Assembly (NCBI GenBank): GCA_037954665.1
Contig: JBBMOL010000038.1
Coordinates: 5,084,001 to 5,148,000 of the forward strand
DNA: 64,000 nucleotides
DNA from: Laguncularia racemosa
Lineage: Eukaryota > Streptophyta > Magnoliopsida > Myrtales > Combretaceae
Direction: 5' to 3'
How positions within the stretch are numbered: the first letter of the stretch is position 1; the number at the start of each line of letters is the position of its first letter. The notes beneath the pieces were generated by a model. It searched no databases. It was not told the origin of the DNA and saw only the letters and a list, made by a program, of their open reading frames with translations. Below, piece after piece: positions 1 through 13,400 of this stretch. A program made the position numbers and the translations under genes.

Positions 1-538
1 AATAAAAAAAAAAAACTAGAAAGCATCTTGATTTAATGTTTTTTCTTAAATGACCAATTGAAAAATGCATTCTATCTGTAAATTACTATAAATGTCATAA
101 ACTTTATCGATATAAAGCTCATAAAAATTGGATATCATCTATAAAAGTCATGTGCAACCAAAAATTAAAACTTGATCTATACTTTTCTTTGATTTATCAT
201 TATAATTTATCATTATTTTATTTTTTTATAATATTTTTATTATGGCCGTTGTAAAGGGCTCATTAGTTTGCCTCACTCTAAAAGATTGAGATATCAAAAT
301 AAAATAAAATAGAGTTTGGGCTTTGAAATAAAAAGAAAGTAAAAGTTATTATTACATTTCAAGGCAACGGTCGTTATAGCACATTGATTTGTTTCATTCC
401 AAACTTGAGGTGAAAAAAAATAAAAAAAATAAAAGGCGATACCTAAAAGATACGGCATCGTTTTGCTTTGGTAGATTTGTAAGAAAATTTTAGAAGAAGA
501 TTTTAAGGTGCGCACTTCATGTAGGGTCTAATGTCATT

Positions 539-570
539 GGGGTAGGGCTAGGGCTAGGGCTGGGGGGTGG
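539..570 (+). other. G-quadruplex motif (GGGCTA repeats)
   Basis: Five G-runs of at least three bases (539-542, 545-547, 551-553, 557-559, 562-567) are separated by loops of only 2-3 bases. This fits the canonical G-quadruplex pattern and stands out in an AT-rich region about 1.5 kb upstream of the ROP start codon. The GGGCTA unit resembles a variant telomere repeat, but there are too few units for a telomeric array. Confidence 0.6.
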
Positions 571-903
571 TTGAAAAAGTGGTTCAACATGTATAATGGA
601 TCATAAAAGTCAAAAGCCATAAGAAAGCTTATATGTTTGAAATTGAAATAAATTTGAAAAAAAAAAAAAACAAAGAGAGAGAGAGAGAGAAGAAGAAGAA
701 GATACTGAGAATGCTCCAACGTTCACAATTTATTTAGCTGTTAAAGAAGTTTGGAAAACGGCATGAAAGTTATATCTTTGGACTAAGAAATAAGTTATAC
801 CTATTTATTAAAGCTAATGAAAGAACGAATTAACTTTTGTAGATTAAATTTGATGACATTTGTTATCTTTTATATATATATAAAAGTCTAAAACTTAGCA
901 TAA

Positions 904-926
904 ATATATATATATATATATATATT
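904..926. repeat. (AT)n microsatellite
   Basis: An uninterrupted run of about 11 AT units in the upstream intergenic region. Confidence 0.9.
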
Positions 927-2075
927 TTGTATAGTCTAGTATTGAAAATAAATGTCAATGGTATGATTATTCTTAAAATTGATTCTTAAAGTCATGATTT
1001 AGGTTGACTCTAAAAATTACTAATTCTAATTCTAAATTTTATTTTGCTTCTAGCATTATATATTACTGTTTTCCTTTATTAATTTGAATTATTTATGATT
1101 CTAAAACTTTCTAAGTGGTTTGATTATTGATCACATTCAGCCAAAAAAGTGTATAATAAACCTCAAATCTCTGAAAAAAAAAAAAAAACCTTAAACCTTA
1201 AAACCTAACACAATAGGAAGGGAAATTCAATTTTGTTTCATCTTATAATGTAACCGGTAGTAACATCACTTAGGCTGCTAGACCACATGGAACAATTGAG
1301 TTCAAAAACGAGAAACATCGAACTAGGACAATGTTATTTTGGGTAAAATGTCACTGTTAAACACTGTCATATCTTGATGTTACAAACTAAATATATGTGA
1401 TTGAGGCTCTGAGCCTAAACAGGTATCATCTCTAAATCAAGCTTTATCATTAAAAAAAGATTATCATATATCACACACTAATGTTATCATTTATTAACCG
1501 ATGGAGTCGAAAGAATCTAGGTTTAATAATAATACAGTAATTAAACAGTTAATCAAGTAATTAATGAAACATATATAACAGTTGTAATCCACCAATATAA
1601 TATACAGACGGTCCACATGTCACAGATACCCGTTTGAAGTTTAGGTCCCACCTTTTTGCATTTCAAAAAACATCAAACATAATAAAATTAAAAAAAAACC
1701 TTTTGTTTTGTCTAGGTTTTGAAATTCGTTGAGAGGGAGACAAATAATGCAGTACATAAGATATGTAACATCTATCTCTCTCTCTAAATGCTACATTTTT
1801 TAATGTCTTTTTGCTTCTTGAAACAAGAGGACTAGTTTCAAGCAAGGAACTTTGGAGAATCTTTGAGTTCTTTTAATTTTTTGGGAGTAACCCTTTTTTC
1901 TTCTACTTTAGACTTTTTAGGATTTTTGCTCTTTGGCTTGACTTGACACCACTAAAGGGTCTTTGAGATTTTCAAGTTTCTGTAGTTGTGAAACAGAGGG
2001 TTTTTTTTTTCCCTTCCCCCTACTGTGTATCTTGTGGGTTCTTTTTTGTTTTGTTTTGTTTTGTTTTGGGAGAGA

Positions 2076-4571
<2,496 letters not shown>

Positions 4572-5320
4572 GATGATATGGCGTCGAGTTTGTTACTGCA
4601 CCTGCTTTTCGGGTGTTGATTGTGGAATTTCCAAGTATTTGTTAATGCTGATTCAATTGCTGTTTTGGGAGTACTCACTGCATATTTAGATATATGCTCA
4701 CTTTATGTATTATTGTAGCTGCAGTAACAAAGAATCATTAAGTCTGTTTTCATTATTTGGTCTAGCTTATCAGGGAATGATGATGATTCCTCATGTCTTG
4801 AATGATGGCAATTTGGTAAGTAAAGAATGTTTGTTTGTTGTGTGACCTGAGAATCATATTATTATTAACCATCTTACCGAATAAGATACCAAAAAGATGA
4901 AGTCTGTAGGAGACGCGCTGTGGATCAGGATCCTATTTATTTGGCTGTTTTCCATGGATGTAATAATAGAGAAGAAAAGAAAGAAGAAAGAAAGTGTTTT
5001 TTTATTAACTGAAACAACTGTTGCACCCGTGGACAAAGTCACATGCGAGGAGTTGGAGCCAGAGGACAAAATCACAGTTATGGTCAAACGTCCAATGAGA
5101 TTTGCAGGGGTTTATTTTGTCTTTTACTCAACTCATACAAGTTGACACATTGGAATCATGAGAAATTATTTTGTTAAACTTGGATGGCAGTAGGCGCTAT
5201 CCGCTTTTGCACTGGATGTAGTCATCCTAGGGATGGCTTTTAATCCCGAGTCTGCTTCTTATCCTGATACGAAGCCCATATGGTTGGAATAGATGGGCTT
5301 ATTACGTTATTCGAGGGTGA
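4572..5320. other. 3' UTR and downstream flank of the ROP gene
   Basis: The first few hundred bases are probably 3' UTR, but no poly(A) site can be fixed. Open frames near 4850-5150 exist on both strands without recognisable motifs, and I do not call them genes. Confidence 0.5.
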
Positions 5321-6233
5321 GTACGATTTGATTCGATATAAATTTTAATCTAAAATGAATAGTAAAAAACTGTTCAATTCGTTAGACTATTATAATCAAA
5401 TTATTAGTGAATAAAATTCGTACTTTTCGATTTGGTTTAGACTTGTATTGATTAGTTACAGATGGGTGTTTTCAGGGCTCTTGCTGTTTTTGTAACTATA
5501 GTGAATGTTAGAAGATAATTCATTTATTAAAATTGATAAAGTAAAACACACAAACATGAAAGGGGTTCTTTTAAAAGGTGTTTAAATGTACATTAAAATG
5601 ACTATATTATATAAAAACTATTTTAAGTGATACCATGAGTAACTGCTAATTATATTTACCAGAGATTACATGATTATTATTTACATTTGCTAGACATTTT
5701 ATTTATTGAAAATGTAAAAAATAAAAGGCATAATATATTACATTGCTTAGTATTTTTTTAAAAAAAAAAAACAATTGAATGGCTTATAAATATAAAAAAA
5801 AATGAATTTCTTCATAAGGTGATTAAGAAACAAACTTGTACATTGATGAGACATGTCATTATTAGTGTCTCAAAAATCATATGTTTTTTTAATAAGTAAA
5901 CTTAATAAAAATTTCCTAATACTAAATAATAAAACCCACTTAGGGGGATTGAGGCCCCTACTGACCTCTTTTTAGGTTCGTTCTTGCTATTAGATAATTG
6001 GCTTTTTTGTTTCAGTCCCAACTCCATATTAATACTATTATAAATTTAGATACAATTTATCTAAGTTAAAAATCTTAAACTTTTATAGTATGATTTTTTT
6101 TTTAAAAAAAAAAAAAAACTACTTCACATACTTCATTATAATGTGCATGGGACATTCACCCAATGCATCACCACCAAGTGATTTGGAAGACAAGATTCAA
6201 AAGGAAAATTAAAAAAAAAAAGGGACAATCTAG

Positions 6234-6235
<2 letters not shown>
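5321..6235. repeat. Unique-looking block duplicated downstream (copy A)
   Basis: A roughly 0.9 kb noncoding AT-rich segment, of normal complexity, that is repeated in the same order from about 6350 to 7195. Shared anchors include CGATTTGATTCGATATAAAT (5324 and 6350) and ATAATTGGCTTTTTT (about 5994 and 6982). It ends at a long ATT microsatellite. No coding potential is seen. Confidence 0.75.
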
Positions 6236-6305
<70 letters not shown>

Positions 6306-6330
6306 TTATTATTATTATTATATTTAATAA
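6234..6330. repeat. (ATT)n microsatellite
   Basis: Close to 30 ATT units, nearly uninterrupted. It separates the two copies of the duplicated block. A shorter ATT tract sits at the end of the second copy (about 7195-7235), and another starts the 3' LTR at 8608. Confidence 0.95.
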
Positions 6331-6349
6331 TCTTATTAGTTATTATATA

Positions 6350-7195
6350 CGATTTGATTCGATATAAATTTTAATTAATAATAATAGTTAAAATGTTCAA
6401 TTCGTTAGATATTATTAATCAAATTATTATTGAATATAATTTATTTTGATTTGTTATTAGACTTGTATTATTATTATAGATGGTTTTTACTCTTTATTAT
6501 TTGTAACTATATTGAATTGTTAATTAATATTATTATATTTTATTATAAATTATATAATTATTATAATCATACATGATAGTTCTTATTAATATGTTTATTA
6601 TTATTATTATATTATATATTATATATTATTATATATTATTTTAATGATACATGAGTAATCTATATTATTATTTATCAAGATTAATATTATTATTTACATT
6701 TTAGTATTATTATTTATTAAAATGTAAAAATAAAGGCATTATATATTATTTTATATTATTATTTTTTTTAAATATAAATAATTTATGGTTATAATTATAA
6801 AAAAATGAATTTCTTATAATTATTAAAATTAAAACTTTACATTGATTAATATGTCATTATTATTTTAATTAAATATATTTTTATTATATATTAGTAAATT
6901 AATATAATATTTTCCAAATTTATTATATTATATATAAATTAGATTGACTTATGACTCTTTATTAGTTCTTTATGCTATTAATAATTGGCTTTTTTTTATA
7001 TAATTATATTATATAATTTTATTAATTTATTATATTAAAATATTCTTAAATTTTATTAGTTATATTTTTATTTTATAAAAATAAAAAATAATTTTATATA
7101 TTATTATAATGTGCATTGGTATTCACCAATGCATCTTATACATTATGATTTAAGTAATTATAGGATATTATTGATTATTATAAAAAAATATTAGA
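6350..7195. repeat. ATT-saturated decayed copy of the 5.3-6.2 kb block (copy B)
   Basis: This segment follows copy A word for word along its whole length. However, many G/C-containing words are missing and ATT or TATT strings stand in their place. It is about 60 bp shorter over the span between outer anchors and ends in its own ATT tract. Random divergence would not normally add one trinucleotide so consistently, so a slippage or assembly/consensus artefact has to be considered. Confidence 0.7.
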
Positions 7196-7880
7196 TTATT
7201 ATTATTATTATATTATTATTATTATTATTTTTAAAATTATTAGATTGGTATCTTATTTATATGTATCAATTTTTTAGTTTGTTTCTCCATTATTTTTTGT
7301 TAGACTGGTTATATAGTAACCATTTGATTGAATTAAAATTGTAAGATTTATATTTATTCTTACTTATATAATTACTATTTCTTCTTAAGAGTTTTGAGAG
7401 GCAATGACTTAATATTGAATAAGATTATTTGATAAGAAACTATTGTAATGTCTTTTCTTCTCTTCAATGATGTGATTCCATCATAAACCCAAAGAGTAGT
7501 GTGATGTCATGTTACCCATCTTGTTAGTGTGATTTCATTAATAACTTATTGGTGTGAGACCTCTAAGTAATGCATTATGGTGTGCAAGGAGAAGAAGGAA
7601 TCAAGAAGAAGGTATCAACAACAACGGATTTTATTAGTAAATCTAATGTGATGATATGATACTACTAGATATACTCTTTTCAAATTTATTATCTCTTTTC
7701 ATTAAAAAAAAAAACGTTAGAAAATATTTTATTTTGTTGTTGGTGATTTCTTAGCATTCTCAATACAATTATTTTTTAAAGTAAGTATTCTATTTGATTT
7801 CCATATTTTTCCACATATATCATATTTTACATGATGTTTCCATTCTCTATACAACTTTGTGCTTCCACTGTCTTGCATCA
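7190..7880 (+). repeat. 5' LTR of the non-autonomous element
   Basis: The body from about 7240 aligns along its length with 8665-9290. It ends in GCATCA just before the primer-binding-site-like sequence. The left edge lies within the ATT tract and is uncertain. Confidence 0.6.
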
Positions 7881-7884
7881 AATT

Positions 7885-7894
7885 TGGTATCAAG
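7885..7894 (+). other. Primer-binding-site-like sequence
   Basis: TGGTATCAAG lies four bases past the LTR end and resembles the plant initiator-Met tRNA primer site (TGGTATCAGA). Confidence 0.55.
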
Positions 7895-8600
7895 TTCTAA
7901 TTATAGTGTTCTTCTCAAAGACTAATTGTAGCATTCTCTTTAGTGTCTACCTTCTTTCCTTGGATCAAACACATTTTTCCTTTAATTCATACAAAAAAAT
8001 GTCAATTGTTGTGATTTTCATAAGAAATTTATGTCTAAGACTAATGAAGTTATGGCTAAGTTAGATACACATATCCATCAAATTGAATATATACTATCAC
8101 TTCGATGCTTTGGGAATACCTAAATTGCCTTTGAGTTCGAGCCAAATATTTAAAATAGTGCACTTGAAAAAATAGATGAGGAAGCTTGTGAGTTCTTTTG
8201 ATTGTGTTCCTAAAGAGGATGATAGTGATTAGAACACTTTTATTTACTATTGAGTCAATTCCTATTTAGATTCATAATAAATCTTAAAAAAAATCGTGAA
8301 TAAAATTAATTCAAATAATGAATTATGTAAGTTTAGTATAGAAATTCGTTGCAAGGATATAAAATACTTTCAAGAAGATACGATGATTTTGGCAAGAAAA
8401 GAAGGGATCGAAGGCATTATAGAAAAATCGAACAGACACTATGCCTATCCATCAAAATGAATCTTCTAAAGTCAAAAGAATTGATAGGGACCATTAAAAG
8501 CTCTTATGCTATGGATTTAACCTTGACTTTTGCAGACTAATGTCTGATCCAAATGGAATTCTTGAATATTCAAGGATAAATCATTGTATGAGAAGGAGGT

Positions 8601-9290
8601 CTATAACATTATTATTATTATTATTATTATTTGATTAAAACAGATTTCTCATGCTTAGGATTTGATCGGATTGATATCCTATCTGTATGGTATCTTTTAG
8701 TTTTTTTTTTTTTTAGAATAATTATTCAGCAATCGTTAAATCAAACTAAGATCATAAAGTTTATATTTATCCTTACTTATATAATTATATTTAATTGTTA
8801 AGGGTTTCAAGAGACAATAACTCAATGCTGAATAAAATTACTTTATAAGAAATTGGTGCAACACCTTTACTAATTACTTTGTAAGAAATAAGTGCAACAT
8901 CTTTACTTTTTTTTAGTGGTGTGGTTCTATCATAAACCTAAATGTGGTATAATACAATATAACTATTCGTTATTTGTGTGATTCTATTAAGAACTTACTA
9001 GATACGAGTTTTTTAAGAAATCTATTATGATGTAATATCATAACAATAAAGCTATTCTTATAGTGTAAAACCATTAAATATATTCCTTTTAAGTTTATCG
9101 TCCCTTTTATTAAAAAAAAAAAAAGAAACATATTTTATTTTATTTTTTTTAATTTATTAACATCAATAATATAATTATTGTTTATATTAAGTTTTCTATT
9201 TGATTTTCATATTTCTCCATAATTATTATTTATCTTACATAATGTTTCTATTCCCTTTATATTTATTTATTCTCTCCCGTTGTCCTACGA
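8601..9290 (+). repeat. 3' LTR of the non-autonomous element
   Basis: Partner of the repeat ending at 7880. The purine tract at 8591-8599 abuts its left end. It starts with an ATT tract and ends near CCTACGA; the expected terminal CA has decayed. Confidence 0.6.
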
Positions 9291-10467
9291 AATTAATGAA
9301 AAAACGGTGATATTACATTTGGTGGTTTATGTGATATCATTTTCTTGACTATGGATATTAAGCACTTATTGCTAGTATCAATGACATGCAATAAGAATTT
9401 AATAAAAAAATTAGAAATAATATATATTTAAAAAAAAAACTGTCAGCTAAATTTTATAATATTTATATATTACAAATTCAGGTAGTATATTAATATCATT
9501 GAAGCTCTTCTTGAGAGATACTATTAAAAAAGAAGAGGTAAAAGAATAAGAAGAAGAAGAAGAAAAGAAAAAGAAAATATATCATTTAAAATAAACATAT
9601 TAAATGTTGGTTAGTGTTTAGCTAAATTTGATGATTGTTAGACGATTCGTTAGTTCCACAGCAAAAACATAACTACGGTCATAGTCGTAAAGGAGAGTGC
9701 ACTTATGACATGCAAATAAAATTCTTTCTCTCATCTCGTATAAAGGTGATTGCCTTTTTTCATACACCTAAATTCTAAGCCGACGAGTAGCCCAGACCTG
9801 CCTGATGATCCTAAAGCTCATGCACCGTACATTTGTAAAAAAAAAAAAAGCAGCCTGTGATGGCAAGAATGGAGGAATCATAATTTCATTTCATTATCGT
9901 ATAAGCAGCCAGACAAGGGAAGAAGCATGTGGCTACAATACATCCACAGCTCCTGCATTAGAAGAATATAGGAAATACTAAAGTTTGATTCAGTACAAAC
10001 AACCCCCAAGATCCTTGGAAAAAGAGTTAGAACCGAGACCATCGGTCGGGACACTAGTATGAGAAACCCTGTAATCCAAGCATGAAGAGACTGAACTTTC
10101 GAACTGATTGGCAAGTAAGAGAAAACCGATGACCTGATATGCCTTATTTACAAATATCATTACCGACACAATCTTCAAATACTGGTCAATTTTCTGTTGA
10201 TATCCCAGGAGCATCCAGCAGCTTTGCACTGGTAATGCTGCGTAGTACAAAATTTTCTCCTATAGCTTACCTGAAAACCATTCTTGTGGATAGTATCATA
10301 TGCCACAAATGAAGGTGAAGGTTCCGCATACAAAAAACAAGTGATTCAAGATTGAAGCACAGAAACATGAAAGAGCAGATCTACAGAGTCTATAAAGATG
10401 CTATTGGCTATCAACCCCTTTATACGGAATGGAAAGAAGAAAAAGCAAGGAAAATGGTCTCACACCT
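9291..10467. other. Intergenic DNA and 3' UTR of the transporter gene
   Basis: No coding motif is seen. GC content rises from about 9780 onward and the sequence up to the stop codon is probably the 3' UTR of the minus-strand transporter. A CAG|GTAAGC donor-like site on the minus strand near 10270 hints at a spliced 3' UTR. The poly(A) site is not identifiable. Confidence 0.45.
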
Positions 10468-13400
10468 TTAATCTTGAGGAAGAAGAGCTATCTCAATTTC
10501 TTGAAGGGATTTCCCTTTGGTTTCCATGACATTCCTTTTTACGAAAATCACTGCCAGTAAGCAGAAGGAAGCAAACAAAGCATATAGCAGCTGAGGTCCT
10601 AGTTGCTCCAGTAGTTGCAAGAAAAGCAAACCCACAAAGAAGTTTACCACCTGGAAAACAATTAAAAGCTCCAAAATTATGAGACACTCAAAGAAATTAT
10701 GTTGCTTATACCTTATCAAAATTAAAAGTTGGCCTCTTTAAATCCATAGCAGATGAACATTACCCAGTGGACTGACATACAAGCGGCCATGGCTTTTGCT
10801 CTAATTCGGCTAGGAAAGATTTCTGGCAAAAGTAGACCTGGAACTGGACCAGCTCCTAAAGCAAATGTAAGAACAAACCTGCATGCATTTTCCTAGTTAA
10901 TACCACTCCTTTACCATTAGAACTACTGAGCCTTATCATCTAGGCAGACTTCTGTATTGTAACCAGAAGCTCAAAGCTCAGTTCTCTGTAGATAGAATCA
11001 TTCGAAAGGCAACAGAAGCTGATTTGAGTCATAGTGTAATCACCAGATTTATTCAGGAGCAGCTAACAAAACAGAAAACTGGTGCCATTCTATTGTGAAT
11101 AGCAAAGGGCACCTCAGCATTTAATGTCAAACTTGCTATCATCATCTCAATTACCACAAATAATTAAACTACTGTGTGATGTCCAAGGCTATATGTGGTT
11201 TTAAGGCTGGGTCCAACAGCTAGCCATTGTCAATTTATGATATCAATTGTAACAACTGAATACAATCAAGAATAAACTACGTAAACTCCCTGCCCCTGAT
11301 TTCAAATGGAATATCCACACAAGCAGCAATTGAAGGTGCCTGTGACTTGGATTTCAAGACATAACCAAAATTTTACCAAGCCTGAAAAAACATAGCAGAT
11401 TGTCTACGCCCCTTCAGTAATTTTCACCTGACCAAATTGAAAATTAGCCAGCCCCATCGAGCTAGGACAGGTAAAAACTGAAACTTGTATGCACTCTTCC
11501 AGTAAATCTTATAAGGTCAGCCCTTTTCTTTCCAAATTTATTTGTTGATTTATTATATCTCTGCCCATCTTCAGTTTATGCAATTATGGAGATATAATCC
11601 TCAACTAGAGGCTATCATTTATAAACTAAAAGTACATAGCTCTGCACTGACAAGGCTCCAACTAGTACAATTTTTTACCCTCCATGAATAGAGGACTGAT
11701 TCATCTTTCATGATAAGACATGTACTCCCATGATAGATTAATCACCATTCAGGAGCCATCATCTTGACTATACAAGAGCATTATGGTTCTTTGAAAATAT
11801 TCTCAGATAATATCATAATAAGGAAATGTGACAGCATGGACGCAAAGGAAATGTGACAGCATGGACGCAAAGGAAAAGGGGAAATCTTTTTAGCAGCATA
11901 CAACATTGAGATGTCTCACTACAAAAGCACTTACATCAACATGCCACCAACGGACAGATACAATGCTCCAGAATCTGATTTGGGCATACTTGCTGCTATG
12001 GATTGAAGAGCCATGGACGTTGCCTGACAGTGAACATGTCAAAAGCTCATTGTCAAAAGGCCGGTTAAATGCTTTCAAAAATTGTCAATAGTCCAATGCA
12101 GTGATTCTGCCAAAACCCAGATAAGAGTATTTTCCAAAAATCTTCTTACGTATCATCAAATTATATGTGGAAAAAATTTTCTAGAATTCAACTTTTAGAA
12201 CAAAGCATCATTTCTCATGCAACTCCAATCACATTATATGCAGCTTAGGATTTTCTCAAGAGTGCTTGCAAGAGAAAGTATGAAGGAAAAGAATATATGC
12301 ACATTCACAAATTTACCATTCCAAGAAAGCTCCAGAGGAGAAGAATCCTCCTACCCAACTTATCCATCAATACCATTGCAATGATAGAGCCTGCCCACCA
12401 TTGAAATTCAACAAAAATTACCATCTTATAGATCAGCATCTCAAAAGATCCAATCTAGAATATGACATACCTGATAAATTGGAAACTCCAATGAAGATAT
12501 TTGCAAGATTTGATGGCACCCCAACACTTCTGAAGACAGTTGAAGAAAAATAAAAAATTGCATTTATACCCGAGAGCTGTTGTAAAGCAAACAGAGTTGA
12601 TCCAATAAAAATCACTGCAAAAGGAAGGAGTAAATAACAAAGTACTTGGGACCAAATAAACTAAGGAGAAAAAAGGAAAAATAAGAATCTGCATGAACGT
12701 TAGACTTGCAGAAAAATAAATGATTACAAAACGGGTCTATAACAAAGAACTGATACCTACCTCTAAAATAACGGCCATAAAGCAACTCTGAGAGCTTCAC
12801 ACCATCAATGCCATCACCCTTGTCAGCTTTGGATAGCTCTGACATTGCAGACTTGACATGTGACACCCCAACAAGCTTCTCAAGTTCAACTTCTGCTTCA
12901 ACAATTCTACCTTGCTGCATCATAGAAATTGAAACACTTTAATCCGAAATGATAACTCTGGCAAGAGTACTAAACAACATGTGCTACTTTTCTAAATACC
13001 CATTTCTAAACCCCTATGCACTATGGAATGTGATTGAGATAGCAATTAACTCTCCTAGATATTCTACTGCTTCCTTTATTTAAGGAAGGTGAGAGAAGAA
13101 CAATAAGCCTAAAAAGAAATGTTTCATAACGTAAAACTCCGTTGTTGTATTCACAAAATAAAAACTTGTTCCTCACTCTTTAATTCTATGCCTTGTCACA
13201 TCAGTTTATCAAAAGAATCCAATCTAGACAAGATCCTAAATAATCAACCAAAGACAGAAGTAGCTAATGCTAAAACCTTAGTGTTTATATGAAAATTAGC
13301 AAGGCAGTGAACATGGGCCACTAAAATATGAAGATCAATTGCAAAAGCAACCTTGTACAACCATTGAGGGCTCTCTGCACAAAAAAACATCGCAAGAGCA

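Larger units (their letters stand above)
1..2075. other. Intergenic flank and leader of the ROP gene
   Basis: No convincing coding region is seen here; the short open frames are AT-rich and lack family motifs. The segment contains a G-rich motif near 540, a GA run near 673-690 and an AT microsatellite near 904. A CT-rich tract at about 1771-1786 and pyrimidine-rich sequence up to the start codon look like a plant promoter and 5' leader of the downstream GTPase gene. The transcription start cannot be placed from sequence alone. Confidence 0.6.
7190..9290 (+). mobile_element. Non-autonomous LTR retrotransposon (LARD/TRIM-like)
   Basis: Two direct repeats of roughly 650-690 bp (about 7190-7880 and 8601-9290) flank a 720-bp interior. 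A primer-binding-site-like sequence TGGTATCAAG follows the first repeat directly, and a purine tract AGAAGGAGG precedes the second. This is the LTR-PBS-interior-PPT-LTR order. The interior has no protease, reverse transcriptase or integrase motif, so the element would depend on another element's enzymes. Both LTRs begin with an ATT tract. The left boundary is blurred by the ATT repeats and the decayed block before it, and no clear target duplication is seen. Confidence 0.6.

Noticed and set aside
539..570. A telomere or interstitial telomeric array
   Set aside because: Only three to four GGGCTA units, not the plant TTTAGGG repeat, and no extended array.
4854..5145. Facing open frames downstream of the ROP gene
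   Set aside because: They overlap each other on opposite strands, are low complexity and lack motifs; probably 3' flank.
9878..10250. Open frames on the minus strand below the transporter stop codon
   Set aside because: They lie in the expected 3' UTR, have no membrane-transport motif, and the transporter already has its normal family C-terminus at 10468.
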